From positions 1 to 64,000 of the forward strand of contig NZ_JANXCG010000093.1 of assembly GCF_025060375.1 (NCBI RefSeq): 64,000 nt of DNA, written 5' to 3'. A program made the translations under genes and the position numbers. Positions 37,191 through 44,762 of the stretch are shown piece after piece; position 1 is the stretch's first letter, and each line of letters begins with the position of its first letter. Below the pieces are notes generated by a model. It saw only the letters and a program-made list of their open reading frames with translations. It had not been told where the DNA came from and made no database searches. The stretch is from Meiothermus sp. Its GTDB lineage: Bacteria; Deinococcota; Deinococci; Deinococcales; Thermaceae.

Positions 37191-38876
37191 TTAGTCCCCG
37201 GCCACCGCCTCTCTGGGGTTCTCGATGATCATATCCTCGGCGGCCCCACCCGAAGGGATCATGGGGAAGACCCCTTCCTCGTGGTGCACCCGGGCCTCCA
37301 AGAGCACCGGGCCGGGCTGGGTCAGCACCTCTCTGACCGCCTCCTGCAGCTGGGCCTTGTCGGTCAAGGTAAAACCAGGAATCCCGTAGGCCTCAGCCAG
37401 CTTGGCAAAGTCGGGGTTGGAGTCGGCCAGGTAGACCTCGCTGTAGCGCCGGGCGTGGAAGAGGTCCTGCCACTGGCGCACCATGCCTAGGAAACCGTTG
37501 TTGAGGATGACGATCTTAACGTTGAGGTTGAGCTTCTTGAGGGTGGCCAGCTCCTGCAGGGTCATCTGGAAGCTGCCGTCGCCGTCAAAGTCAATGACCA
37601 GCTCATCCGGCCGCGCCAAGGCCGCCCCGATGGCGAAGGGCAGGCCCACCCCCATGGTGCCCAGGCCCCCGGAGTTAATCCAGGTACGCGGGCGGTCAAA
37701 CTTGAAAAACTGCGCCACGAACATCTGGTGCTGGCCCACCCCGGAGGTCACGATGGCCCGGCCCCCCGTAGCCTCCCAGAAGGCCTGGATGACCTCCTGG
37801 CTCTGCAGGTAGGGCTTGGGCTTCCAGGCGAAGGGGTATTTGCTCTTCCACTCCTCGAGCTGGGCCCACCACTTGCTGAGGTTAAGCCGCTTGGCCCCCT
37901 TGACCAGCTCAGCCGCCACCCACTTGGCATCCCCCACCACCGGAATCGAGGTCTTGACCAGCTTTCCAATTTCCGCAGGGTCTATGTCCACGTGGATCAC
38001 GGTGTGGGCGTTTGGCGCGAAGCGGGAAATCTTCCCGGTTACCCGGTCGTCAAAGCGAAGCCCGATGGCCAGAATGGTATCGGCGTACTGGATGGCCCGG
38101 TTGGCCGCCACCGAGCCGTGCATCCCGGGCATACCCAGGCACTGCGGATGGGTTCCAGGGAAAGCCCCCAAACCCATCAGGGTGGGGATCACCGGTAGCC
38201 CGGTCTTGAGGGCCAGCTCGGTAACCTCAGCGGAGGCATGCTGGGCGCCCCCACCGATCATCAGCACCGGCCTCTCCGCGCGGCTCAGGGCCTCCAAGGC
38301 CCGCTCAATCTGGCGCGGGTGCCCCTTGTAGGTGGGCTTGTAACCGGGCAGGTCTATCTTCACATCAAAACTACCGGTGAACTCAGCCAGCTGCACGTCC
38401 TTGGGGAAGTCCAGGAGCACCGGGCCGGGGCGGCCTGTAGAGGCGATGTAGAAAGCCTCGGCTATAGCCCGGGGGATATCGTTGACGTTTCGCACCTGCA
38501 TATTGTGCTTGGTAACGGGCTGGGTAATGCCCACCACATCGGCCTCCTGGAAAGCATCGGTGCCAATCAAGTGCTGCGGCACATTGCCGGTAATCGCCAC
38601 CACCGGGGTAGAGTCCATCAGAGCGTCTTGCAGCCCAGTGACCAGGTTTAGAGCCCCGGGACCCGAAGTGGCCATGACCACCCCCACCCGTCCCGAAGCC
38701 CGGGCGTAGCCAGTGGCAGCGTGAATCCCGCCCTGTTCGTGGCGCACCAACACGTGGCGGATGGGCGAGTCGTACAGGGCATCGTAGGTCGGCATGATGG
38801 TGCCCCCAGGGTGCCCAAAGATGATCTCCACCCCCTGCATCTCTAAGGCCTTCAGTATGGCTTTGGCTCCGTTCAT
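37191..38876 (-). CDS. ilvB: Acetolactate synthase large subunit
   Basis: Thiamine-diphosphate enzyme that joins two pyruvates, or pyruvate and 2-oxobutyrate, as the first common step of Val/Leu/Ile synthesis. The ThDP-activating glutamate is in VRHEQGGIHAATGYARASG, and the metal/diphosphate motif is DFDGDGSFQMTLQELATL followed by NVKIVILNNGFLGM. Length is 561 aa. The ATG at 38876 is preceded by GGGGGAGGG, which directly abuts an attenuator terminator. It heads the ilvB-ilvH-ilvC-leuA-cimA operon, expressed from the promoter at 39024-39053. Confidence 0.96.
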   Translation of the reverse strand: MNGAKAILKALEMQGVEIIFGHPGGTIMPTYDALYDSPIRHVLVRHEQGGIHAATGYARASGRVGVVMATSGPGALNLVTGLQDALMDSTPVVAITGNVPQHLIGTDAFQEADVVGITQPVTKHNMQVRNVNDIPRAIAEAFYIASTGRPGPVLLDFPKDVQLAEFTGSFDVKIDLPGYKPTYKGHPRQIERALEALSRAERPVLMIGGGAQHASAEVTELALKTGLPVIPTLMGLGAFPGTHPQCLGMPGMHGSVAANRAIQYADTILAIGLRFDDRVTGKISRFAPNAHTVIHVDIDPAEIGKLVKTSIPVVGDAKWVAAELVKGAKRLNLSKWWAQLEEWKSKYPFAWKPKPYLQSQEVIQAFWEATGGRAIVTSGVGQHQMFVAQFFKFDRPRTWINSGGLGTMGVGLPFAIGAALARPDELVIDFDGDGSFQMTLQELATLKKLNLNVKIVILNNGFLGMVRQWQDLFHARRYSEVYLADSNPDFAKLAEAYGIPGFTLTDKAQLQEAVREVLTQPGPVLLEARVHHEEGVFPMIPSGGAAEDMIIENPREAVAGD

Positions 38877-38888
38877 GATCCCTCCCCC

Positions 38889-38917
38889 AAAAAGCTGCCC
38901 CCCGGGGCTCGGGGGGC
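38889..38917 (-). terminator. ilvB attenuator terminator
   Basis: A perfect seven-pair stem GCCCCCC/GGGGGGC with a seven-base loop (38897-38917) is followed by AGCTTTTT. It lies between the ilv promoter and ilvB and ends next to the ilvB Shine-Dalgarno. An upstream segment, GGCGGGGG at 38953-38960, can pair with the 5' arm (three plus five pairs around a two-base bulge) to form an antiterminator. The hairpin GGCCTA/TAGGCC at 38961-38980, inside the leader peptide, would compete for that segment. Confidence 0.75.
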
Positions 38918-38941
38918 TTCAGGATGCGCTTGCTGGCTGCG

Positions 38942-39013
38942 CTAAACCGTATCCCCCGCCGGCCTAATAATCACTAGGCCGACTACCGCTAGGGATAGGT
39001 AAGCGAAGAGCAT
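38942..39013 (-). CDS. ilvL: ilvB leader peptide (attenuator), 23 aa
   Basis: A 24-codon frame starting MLFAYLSLAVVGL and continuing VIIRPAGDTV. Ten of 23 residues are Leu, Val or Ile, with the run VVGLVII. Both Ile codons are ATT, consecutive. The ATG lies ten bases after the -10 box (39024-39029), so the predicted transcript starts only about three to five bases upstream and the peptide is essentially leaderless. The codons for Gly12 to Arg17 form a hairpin (GGCCTA/TAGGCC). A terminator follows 24 bases after the stop. Ribosome stalling at these codons when charged tRNA is scarce would expose the antiterminator. Too short for standard gene calling. Confidence 0.75.
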   Translation of the reverse strand: MLFAYLSLAVVGLVIIRPAGDTV

Positions 39014-39023
39014 CTTGGGCTAG

Positions 39024-39053
39024 AGTCTACGGTGTATTGGTATACCGTGTCAA
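39024..39053 (-). promoter_or_regulatory. Promoter of the ilvB-ilvH-ilvC-leuA-cimA operon
   Basis: TTGACA (39048-39053) and TAGACT (39024-39029) separated by 18 bases on the minus strand, a near-consensus sigma-A promoter. The spacer is an imperfect dyad (CGGT...ACCG), a possible operator overlapping the promoter. Confidence 0.75.
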
Positions 39054-39059
39054 CACCCA

Positions 39060-39095
39060 GGGCGGACCCATTGCCCTTCCAGCGGGTCCCAGCCC
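39060..39095. other. Hairpin between ppiC-like gene and ilv promoter
   Basis: GGGC plus GGACCC pair with GGGTCC plus GCCC around a 14-base loop with a small bulge. No T-run follows on either strand. It may end transcription from the upstream PPIase gene or be a structural element upstream of the ilv promoter. Confidence 0.35.
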
Positions 39096-39140
39096 TTCGA
39101 GATGCGCCGATCGGTAGGGGCGGAGCTTTCCGCAGGGGGA

Positions 39141-40064
39141 CTAGAGGTTTTCCGGGAAAAGCCGAATGGGGGTCCGCTGAACGACGCTGGTAAGCAGGCT
39201 TTGCAGGGCCTGATCCCTCAGGGAAGTAAGCAGGCTACCTCGAGCCTCCGCAAAAGGCTGAAGCCCGGGGGGTTCCACCCGCAAGAGCTGGATTACGTGA
39301 AACCCGTACTCCGTCTGCACCGGGGTCTTGGTAACCTCCCCCGGTTTCAGGCCCAGGAGGGCCCGCTCGAAGGGGGCCACGTAGGTTCCTCGAGGCTCGC
39401 AGCCCAGGCTACCCCCTACCGCCCGGCTCCCGGGGTCTTGGGAGAGCTCCTTGGCCAAATCCGCGAAGTTCTCCCCCTGGGCCAGGCGCTGGATAACCCG
39501 GCGGGCCTCCTGCGCGGTCTTCAGAAGAATATGGGCTGAGCAGTAGCGCCGGGGCAGCTCAAAGCGGGATTTGGAGAGCAGGTAAAGCGCCCTAAGCGCC
39601 CCCTCGCTGAACTGCAGGCGAGCCCCAAGGTGCTCGAGGTAGGCCTCATAGGTCAACACCTCATAGACCAAGGCGCGGTAGGTCTCCAGGCCTGGTACCC
39701 CCGCCTCCTCCAAGGCCTGGGCAAACTCGGCTTCGCTCTCAAACTCAGCCTGGCTCTCCTCAACAGCCCTGCGCACGGCCTCTTCCCGGGCCGCAAGCCC
39801 TGCCTGCTCAGCGGCCAGGATCACCGCCCGGTCCTGGGCCATCCGCCTTAGGTAGAGGGGCCTGAGCTGAACGAAGAGGCCCTCCGCTTCAGGGGTGTAG
39901 GGCTGGCCTTGCCGGCGCAACAAGTCCCGCACAAAAAGGCCAAACTGCAGGTCAAACTGCCCTTTGGTGATAACGGTCGGCCCGACCACCGCCACCACCG
40001 GCCCGCCTTGGGCCATCGCCAGGCCCAGCCAAAACCAGAACAACACCACAGCGCTCCTGAACAT
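39141..40064 (-). CDS. Exported parvulin-type peptidyl-prolyl isomerase (SurA/PpiC-like)
   Basis: Periplasmic or envelope foldase. A signal peptide (MFRSAVVLFWFWLGLAMA) precedes a SurA N-like helical chaperone region (about 25-160). The parvulin domain covers about 172-270: ARRYCSAHILLKTAQEARRV-type start (here RRYCSAHILLKT), FADLAKELSQDPGSRAVGGS and TEYGFHVIQLL. The ATG at 40064 has GGGAGGTG upstream. The product is 307 aa. It follows the ModE-like gene after 82 bases on the same strand. Confidence 0.85.
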   Translation of the reverse strand: MFRSAVVLFWFWLGLAMAQGGPVVAVVGPTVITKGQFDLQFGLFVRDLLRRQGQPYTPEAEGLFVQLRPLYLRRMAQDRAVILAAEQAGLAAREEAVRRAVEESQAEFESEAEFAQALEEAGVPGLETYRALVYEVLTYEAYLEHLGARLQFSEGALRALYLLSKSRFELPRRYCSAHILLKTAQEARRVIQRLAQGENFADLAKELSQDPGSRAVGGSLGCEPRGTYVAPFERALLGLKPGEVTKTPVQTEYGFHVIQLLRVEPPGLQPFAEARGSLLTSLRDQALQSLLTSVVQRTPIRLFPENL

Positions 40065-40146
40065 CCCCACCTCCCGCAGTCCCACCCGCCGAAACCGGCT
40101 ATGGAGCCGCTTGCCGGGCCATGCTAGCACGTTTTCTTCCCTAGGG

Positions 40147-40515
40147 CTATTTAGCCGCCTCTACGGGCACCTTCGCGGTCCAGTCGCCAAAAACCTCCCT
40201 GAAGCGAACTTCCAGCTCCTCCTCCAAACCCTCCACAAAGCGCCGGTACCGCTCTACCAGCTCCAAAGCCTCAGGCGTAAGGGTACTGCCACCACCCCCT
40301 TCCCCCCCCGAGCGCCGCTCCACCAGAGGGAAGCCCAGGGCCTTCTCGGCGCGATTGAGCCGGGCCCAAGCGGTCCGGTAACCCAAGCGGACGGCCCGGG
40401 CCCCCGCCTTCAAACTACCCCGCTCCTCCACAGCCAGCAGCAACCGCAGGGTACCGGGCCCCAGCAAAAACCCCCCCTGGTCCGACTCGAGCCAGAATTT
40501 AGCCCTAATCCGCAT
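40147..40515 (-). CDS. ModE-like winged-helix transcriptional regulator
   Basis: A 122-residue LysR/ModE-type DNA-binding domain without the molybdate-binding C-terminal part. The HTH reads TLRLLLAVEERGSLKAGARA followed by LGYRTAWARLNRAEKALGFP, and the typical GGEGGGGSTLTPEALELVERY motif follows. Members of this stand-alone group often control molybdenum cofactor or transport genes. The nearest possible target here, a MocA-like gene, is 10 kb away. GAGGGG precedes the ATG. It follows mtnN after 16 bases. Confidence 0.83.
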   Translation of the reverse strand: MRIRAKFWLESDQGGFLLGPGTLRLLLAVEERGSLKAGARAVRLGYRTAWARLNRAEKALGFPLVERRSGGEGGGGSTLTPEALELVERYRRFVEGLEEELEVRFREVFGDWTAKVPVEAAK

Positions 40516-40531
40516 AACCCCTCATCAAACC

Positions 40532-41212
40532 CTACTCACTCAGCACCCTCTGCATCACACCCGCAAGCCGCTCAGCAGCGCTTCTCAAAAAAGCCTCAAA
40601 TCCCCCTGCCGAGCCGCCGTCTGCAAAGTCGGTGATGGCCCGTAGAAGCGCCATCGGTACGCCCATGCGCCGGGCAGTCCACAAAGCGGCTGCCCCCTCC
40701 ATCTCCACCGCATCGGCCCCAAAGACCCGGCGCACCTCCTCTGCTTGTGCTTGGTCGGCCAAAAACCGGTCGGCGCTTCCGATGCGCCCCAGAAGAACCG
40801 GTAGGCCCATGGACAAAACAGCCCGAAGAACCCTGGAGGTGAGGACCGGGTCAGCGGGGATGAACCGCTCGCCGGTAGCCAGCTCACCCGGCATCCGACC
40901 AAAAGCGGTGATATCCACGTCGTACTGCACCGCGTCCTGAGCCACCACCAGGTCCAAGGGCTTGAGGCTGGGGTTGAGGCCACCCGCCACCCCCACCCAG
41001 AAGGACTGGGCGGGATTGAAGCGGAGCTTGGCGTAGGCCACCGCGGCGGCCGCAGCAGCTTTTCCCACCCCGGTCTCGATGAGCACCACCCCGTAGCGCC
41101 CCACCTCCCCTTGATGGATGCTCCAAGGGCCATCCAGGAGCTGGTTTAGCCCCAGGTGCTGGCGGAGGGCCGAGGCCTCAGCCCCCTCAGCGGCGAAGAT
41201 CACCACGAGCAT
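40532..41212 (-). CDS. mtnN: 5'-Methylthioadenosine/S-adenosylhomocysteine nucleosidase
   Basis: Removes adenine from SAH and MTA. Family motifs: VIFAAEGAEASALRQHLGL, IETGVGKAAAAAAVAYAKL, VGVAGGLNPSLKPLDLVVAQ and the ribose-binding VEMEGAAALWTA. The catalytic Asp is in RAITDFADGGS. Length is 226 aa. It starts three bases after luxS stops, and LuxS uses its product S-ribosylhomocysteine, so the pair completes SAH recycling (and AI-2 formation). Futalosine hydrolase is a related alternative, but the luxS context favours MtnN. Confidence 0.88.
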   Translation of the reverse strand: MLVVIFAAEGAEASALRQHLGLNQLLDGPWSIHQGEVGRYGVVLIETGVGKAAAAAAVAYAKLRFNPAQSFWVGVAGGLNPSLKPLDLVVAQDAVQYDVDITAFGRMPGELATGERFIPADPVLTSRVLRAVLSMGLPVLLGRIGSADRFLADQAQAEEVRRVFGADAVEMEGAAALWTARRMGVPMALLRAITDFADGGSAGGFEAFLRSAAERLAGVMQRVLSE

Positions 41213-41214
41213 GC

Positions 41215-41691
41215 TCAATCCGAAATCTCGACGGTCTCCTGGACCCGCAGCCCCTGGTCCAGCACCCGCCGGGCCCACGCCTTAGCCCCTTCCAGGTTGT
41301 GGTCGCGGTAGTTGCCGCACTCGAGCTCGCTTGCCCCCGGAACCACATCGGTATGCAGGGCCACCTGCTCTAAGCTGGCCCGAAAGGCCTCCAGCACCCT
41401 AGCCGGACCGGGCTCACCCAGAACCACCAGGTAAAACCCGGTGCGGCAGCCCATGGGGGAAACATCCACCACCCCTTCCAGGTGCCCCCGCAGGTAGGTG
41501 GCCAACAGATGCTCGAGGGTGTGCAGGCTGCCGGTATCCAGCGCTTCTAGGTTGGGCTGGGCCAACCGCAGATCGTACTTCTCTATCCGGTCGCCCCGTG
41601 GGGTTTCCCTCACCCCCGCAAGCCGCACATAGGGCGCCCGAACCTTCCTGTGGTCAAGGCGAAAGGACTCAGGTAGCGAAATGGGCCTCAT
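41215..41691 (-). CDS. luxS: S-ribosylhomocysteine lyase
   Basis: Metal-dependent lyase that yields homocysteine and the AI-2 precursor DPD. The metal site is HTLEHLLATYLRG (two His) plus the Cys of ASELECGNYRDHNL, and the catalytic Cys is in MGCRTGFYLVV. Length is 158 aa, standard. The ATG at 41691 lies seven bases after TAAACT, indicating a leaderless message, so luxS-mtnN have their own promoter inside the end of the TrkH gene. It supports methyl-cycle recycling; AI-2 signalling is not shown. Confidence 0.94.
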   Translation of the reverse strand: MRPISLPESFRLDHRKVRAPYVRLAGVRETPRGDRIEKYDLRLAQPNLEALDTGSLHTLEHLLATYLRGHLEGVVDVSPMGCRTGFYLVVLGEPGPARVLEAFRASLEQVALHTDVVPGASELECGNYRDHNLEGAKAWARRVLDQGLRVQETVEISD

Positions 41692-41714
41692 ACACCCCAG
41701 TTTACCGCCTGGGC

Positions 41715-43274
41715 TCAACCCCTGAGCTTCCTCCAAAGCTGAGGGGAGAACAGAAGGAAAACCGGCACCAGCTCAATCCGCCCCGCCCACATCTGGAAAA
41801 TTAGGATGAGCTTGGAGAGGGGTTCCAGCCCAGCATAGCTGCCCATCGGACCCACCTCGCCCAACCCCGGCCCGATGTTGCCCACAGCTTGGGCGCTGGC
41901 GGTAAACCCCAGCACCAAGTCGTTCTCCAAAAGGGCAATTCCTACCGCCCCCACAGCCACCAGCCCCAGGTAAAGGGTGATAAAAGCTGCCACAGAACGC
42001 ATCACCTCCTCGCCCAGGTTCCTGGAGCCAACACGAAGGGGCAGTATGGCCTGGGGGTGCAAGGAGCGCACCAATTCCCGCCGCACAAAGGCCCCCACCA
42101 CCAGCCAGCGGATTATCTTTATACCCCCCGCCCCCGAACCCGCACACCCCCCCACGAACATCGCCATCACCAGGATGGCCTGAGCGGCCGGCGCCCAAAG
42201 GGCGAAATCAGCGCTGGCGTAGCCAGTGGTGGTCACGATGGAGGTGACGTTGAAAAAAGCGTGCCGGATGGCTTCGCTCCAGGTATAGTCCATGTCCTTG
42301 GCGTGGTGGGTCATGAGAAAAAGCGCCAATACCAGGCTGAGAGCAAGCACAATCAGGGTGTAGAACCTGAACTCTACATCCCTAAGCAGGGGACGAAGAT
42401 CACGGGTAAAGAACAAGCGGTACTGCAAGACAAACCCCGCCCCACCCAAAAACATGAAGAGGGTACCAAACCACTGGGCCATTGGGCTGTACTCCTCAAA
42501 GCTACGGGGATTGGGACTGAACCCCGCGGCGGGCAGGGTAGTGAGGGCATTGCAGAGGGCCTCGAAGGGGGGCACCCCTGCAGCCCAGTAGCAGAGCGCG
42601 GCCCCCAAGGTAAGCAAAGCATAAACCTTGAGGATGCTCCGGGCGGTGGTGCGCAGGCGTGGGGTAAAGGGCTCCTTCTGCACCCCGGTGCTCTCAGCGA
42701 TGAAGAGCTGACGCCCAGCCACCGCCAGATGGGTCAGAAGGGCCGCCACCAGCACCAGAAAGCCCACCCCTCCAAACCACTGCATGAGGCTGCGCCAAAA
42801 GAAAAGGCTGTAGCCAAACTGGGAGAAGTCGCTCAGAGCGGTTGCCCCGGTGGTGGTAAACCCCGACATGGCCTCGAAAAGAGCGTCTAGATAGGGCATG
42901 CCCCCCGAAATGTGAAAGGGGATGGCCCCCAGGACCGGCACCAACAACCAGATAAGGGCGATGGACAAGAGGGCCTCAGCACGCCCCGGCTCATGCCGGG
43001 GGTTCCCCATCCGGAGAAAGCCCAGGCCGAACAAAAGCCCCACAACCGCGCCAAACAAAAACCCCCAGGGGGACTCCCCTAAAACAAGGGCGAGCAGCTC
43101 GAGGGCCAGCATGACCAGGCCCATAGCCAGGTAGACCACACCCAAGAAGTGGTAGGCAAACCCCAGGTGGGCGATCAACCAAGGCCGGGCCCTCACGTTG
43201 AGCCTGGTCCCCCCTCTCGAGGAAGCCGCAAGCCGACTGCGCAAAAAACCAGTCCAAAGACCCCAAAACCCCAT
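41715..43274 (-). CDS. TrkH/KtrB-type potassium uptake protein (second copy)
   Basis: Membrane channel subunit for K+ uptake, gated by cytosolic TrkA-type subunits. Four pore loops are visible: MSGFTTTGATAL, LTTLPAAGFSPNP, TSIVTTTGYASADF and AQAVGNIGPGLG, each with the selectivity-filter glycine. Length is 519 aa, with about ten membrane helices and a basic cytosolic N-terminus (residues 1-33). It begins three bases after the other TrkH ends; the two are tandem paralogues. Cation selectivity could differ between the copies. Confidence 0.9.
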   Translation of the reverse strand: MGFWGLWTGFLRSRLAASSRGGTRLNVRARPWLIAHLGFAYHFLGVVYLAMGLVMLALELLALVLGESPWGFLFGAVVGLLFGLGFLRMGNPRHEPGRAEALLSIALIWLLVPVLGAIPFHISGGMPYLDALFEAMSGFTTTGATALSDFSQFGYSLFFWRSLMQWFGGVGFLVLVAALLTHLAVAGRQLFIAESTGVQKEPFTPRLRTTARSILKVYALLTLGAALCYWAAGVPPFEALCNALTTLPAAGFSPNPRSFEEYSPMAQWFGTLFMFLGGAGFVLQYRLFFTRDLRPLLRDVEFRFYTLIVLALSLVLALFLMTHHAKDMDYTWSEAIRHAFFNVTSIVTTTGYASADFALWAPAAQAILVMAMFVGGCAGSGAGGIKIIRWLVVGAFVRRELVRSLHPQAILPLRVGSRNLGEEVMRSVAAFITLYLGLVAVGAVGIALLENDLVLGFTASAQAVGNIGPGLGEVGPMGSYAGLEPLSKLILIFQMWAGRIELVPVFLLFSPQLWRKLRG

Positions 43275-43277
43275 ACC

Positions 43278-44762
43278 CTAAGCCCGCAGCCTGCGCCAGA
43301 GTTCGGGTGTGAAAAGGGCAAAGACCGCTATCAGCTCGATGCGACCGGCCCACATCTGAAAAATCATCACCGCCTTGGAAACGGGGTGTAGCTCGCCGTA
43401 GTGGCTCATGGGCCCCACTGCGCCTAGGCCAGGGCCCACATTGCCCACCGCCGCTGCTGAGGCAGTAAACGCTACCACAAAGTCTTCCTCCAGCATCCCA
43501 ATCACCAAAGCCCCCAAGGCGAAAAGGGCCACATAAAGGGTGATAAAGGCCGAAACTGCGCGCAACACGTCTTCTCCAAGGCTCTTGTTGCCCACCCGCA
43601 AGGGCAGTACGGCCTGAGGGTGAAGGGCCCTTTGCAGCTCTCGCCGCACTAGGGCCCCAACGATGAGCCAGCGGATTACCTTGATGCTGCCCCCCACACT
43701 CCCTGCACTGCCCCCAACGAACATCAGCAGCACCAACAGCACCTGGGCCGGTACCACCCACTGGGCAAAATCGGCGGAGGCAAAGCCGGTGCCCGTCACA
43801 ATGGAAGCGGTCTGAAAGAAAGCGTGCCGAAGGGCAGGCTCGAGGTCGTAGTCGTGGCGCAGGTAGAGGATGGAGGCTAGCAAAAGACCCACCAAAAACA
43901 CAATCAGGGCGTACGCGCGAAACTCTGGGTCGCGCAGCGGCGCCCGAAACTCCCGCCCGAAAAAGAAGCGGTACTGGAGGAGCAGGTTCACGCCGGTCAG
44001 GAACATCACCCCTGCGGCCACCCACTGGGTAAGGGGCGCATAGTCGGCAAAGCTCCTCGGGTTAGGGCTAAATCCTCCCGCGGAAACGCTGGAGAGGGTG
44101 TTGGTCAAGGCCTCAAAGAAGGGTACCCCCGTGAGCAGATAGGCGAAAAAGGTCAAAAGGGTCAAAAGTAGGTAGACCCGGAGAATATTGGTGGCGGTCT
44201 GGCGCAGCTTGGGGGTGAGTTGCTGCTTTTGCACCCCGGTTACCTCGGCAAAAAACATCTGCCGCCCTGCCAGGGCCAGATGGGGCAGGACCACAATGAA
44301 GAGGAGCAGGATGCCCATCCCCCCAAACCACTGGCTCAGGCTGCGCCAGAAGAAAAGGCCGTGGCTGAAGAGGCTGAAGTCGTCCAAAACCGTGGCTCCC
44401 GTAGTGCTAAAACCCGAGGTGGCCTCAAAAAGGGCGTCCAGGTAGCCAAGTCCCCCCGATATCCAAAAGGGAATCGCCCCCAAGGCAGGCACCAAAATCC
44501 ACAGCCCGGCCACCGTCAGAAGCGCCTCGGCACGGCGCGGTTCGGCCTGAGGGCTGCCCAGCCGCCGCAGGAGAAAGCCCACCGAAAGGCCCACCGCAGC
44601 CCCCACAAAAAACCCTCGAGCGTCCTCCCCCAAAAGGGCATCCACCAGGGCCAAAAGGCCCATAACCCCCCCCAACGCCAGGTAGACCGTGCCGGTGATG
44701 TAGGTGGCCACCGGGATAGGGTTGGCCGCCTTGGCCTTAGCGAACTTGGGCCAGGACTTCAT
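43278..44762 (-). CDS. trkH: TrkH/KtrB-type potassium uptake protein (first copy)
   Basis: Potassium translocating subunit. Pore loops: TSGFSTTGATVL, SSVSAGGFSPNP, ASIVTGTGFASADF and AAVGNVGPGLG. The ATG at 44762 starts 26 bases inside the end of trkA, so the two genes overlap in different frames and are probably coupled. The product is 494 aa. The last helix (RIELIAVFALFTPELWRRLR) is nearly identical to that of the second copy, showing duplication. The frame upstream to 44957 is inside trkA and rejected. Confidence 0.91.
   Translation of the reverse strand: MKSWPKFAKAKAANPIPVATYITGTVYLALGGVMGLLALVDALLGEDARGFFVGAAVGLSVGFLLRRLGSPQAEPRRAEALLTVAGLWILVPALGAIPFWISGGLGYLDALFEATSGFSTTGATVLDDFSLFSHGLFFWRSLSQWFGGMGILLLFIVVLPHLALAGRQMFFAEVTGVQKQQLTPKLRQTATNILRVYLLLTLLTFFAYLLTGVPFFEALTNTLSSVSAGGFSPNPRSFADYAPLTQWVAAGVMFLTGVNLLLQYRFFFGREFRAPLRDPEFRAYALIVFLVGLLLASILYLRHDYDLEPALRHAFFQTASIVTGTGFASADFAQWVVPAQVLLVLLMFVGGSAGSVGGSIKVIRWLIVGALVRRELQRALHPQAVLPLRVGNKSLGEDVLRAVSAFITLYVALFALGALVIGMLEEDFVVAFTASAAAVGNVGPGLGAVGPMSHYGELHPVSKAVMIFQMWAGRIELIAVFALFTPELWRRLRA

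Noticed and set aside
38877..39023. T-box riboswitch in the ilvB leader
   Set aside because: No T-box consensus (AGGGTGG-type antiterminator) or specifier-loop structure is present. The short peptide frame with Leu/Val/Ile codons explains the leader better.
40532..41212. Futalosine hydrolase (MqnB)
   Set aside because: The fold is shared, but the gene directly follows luxS, whose substrate is made by MtnN. No mqn genes are nearby.
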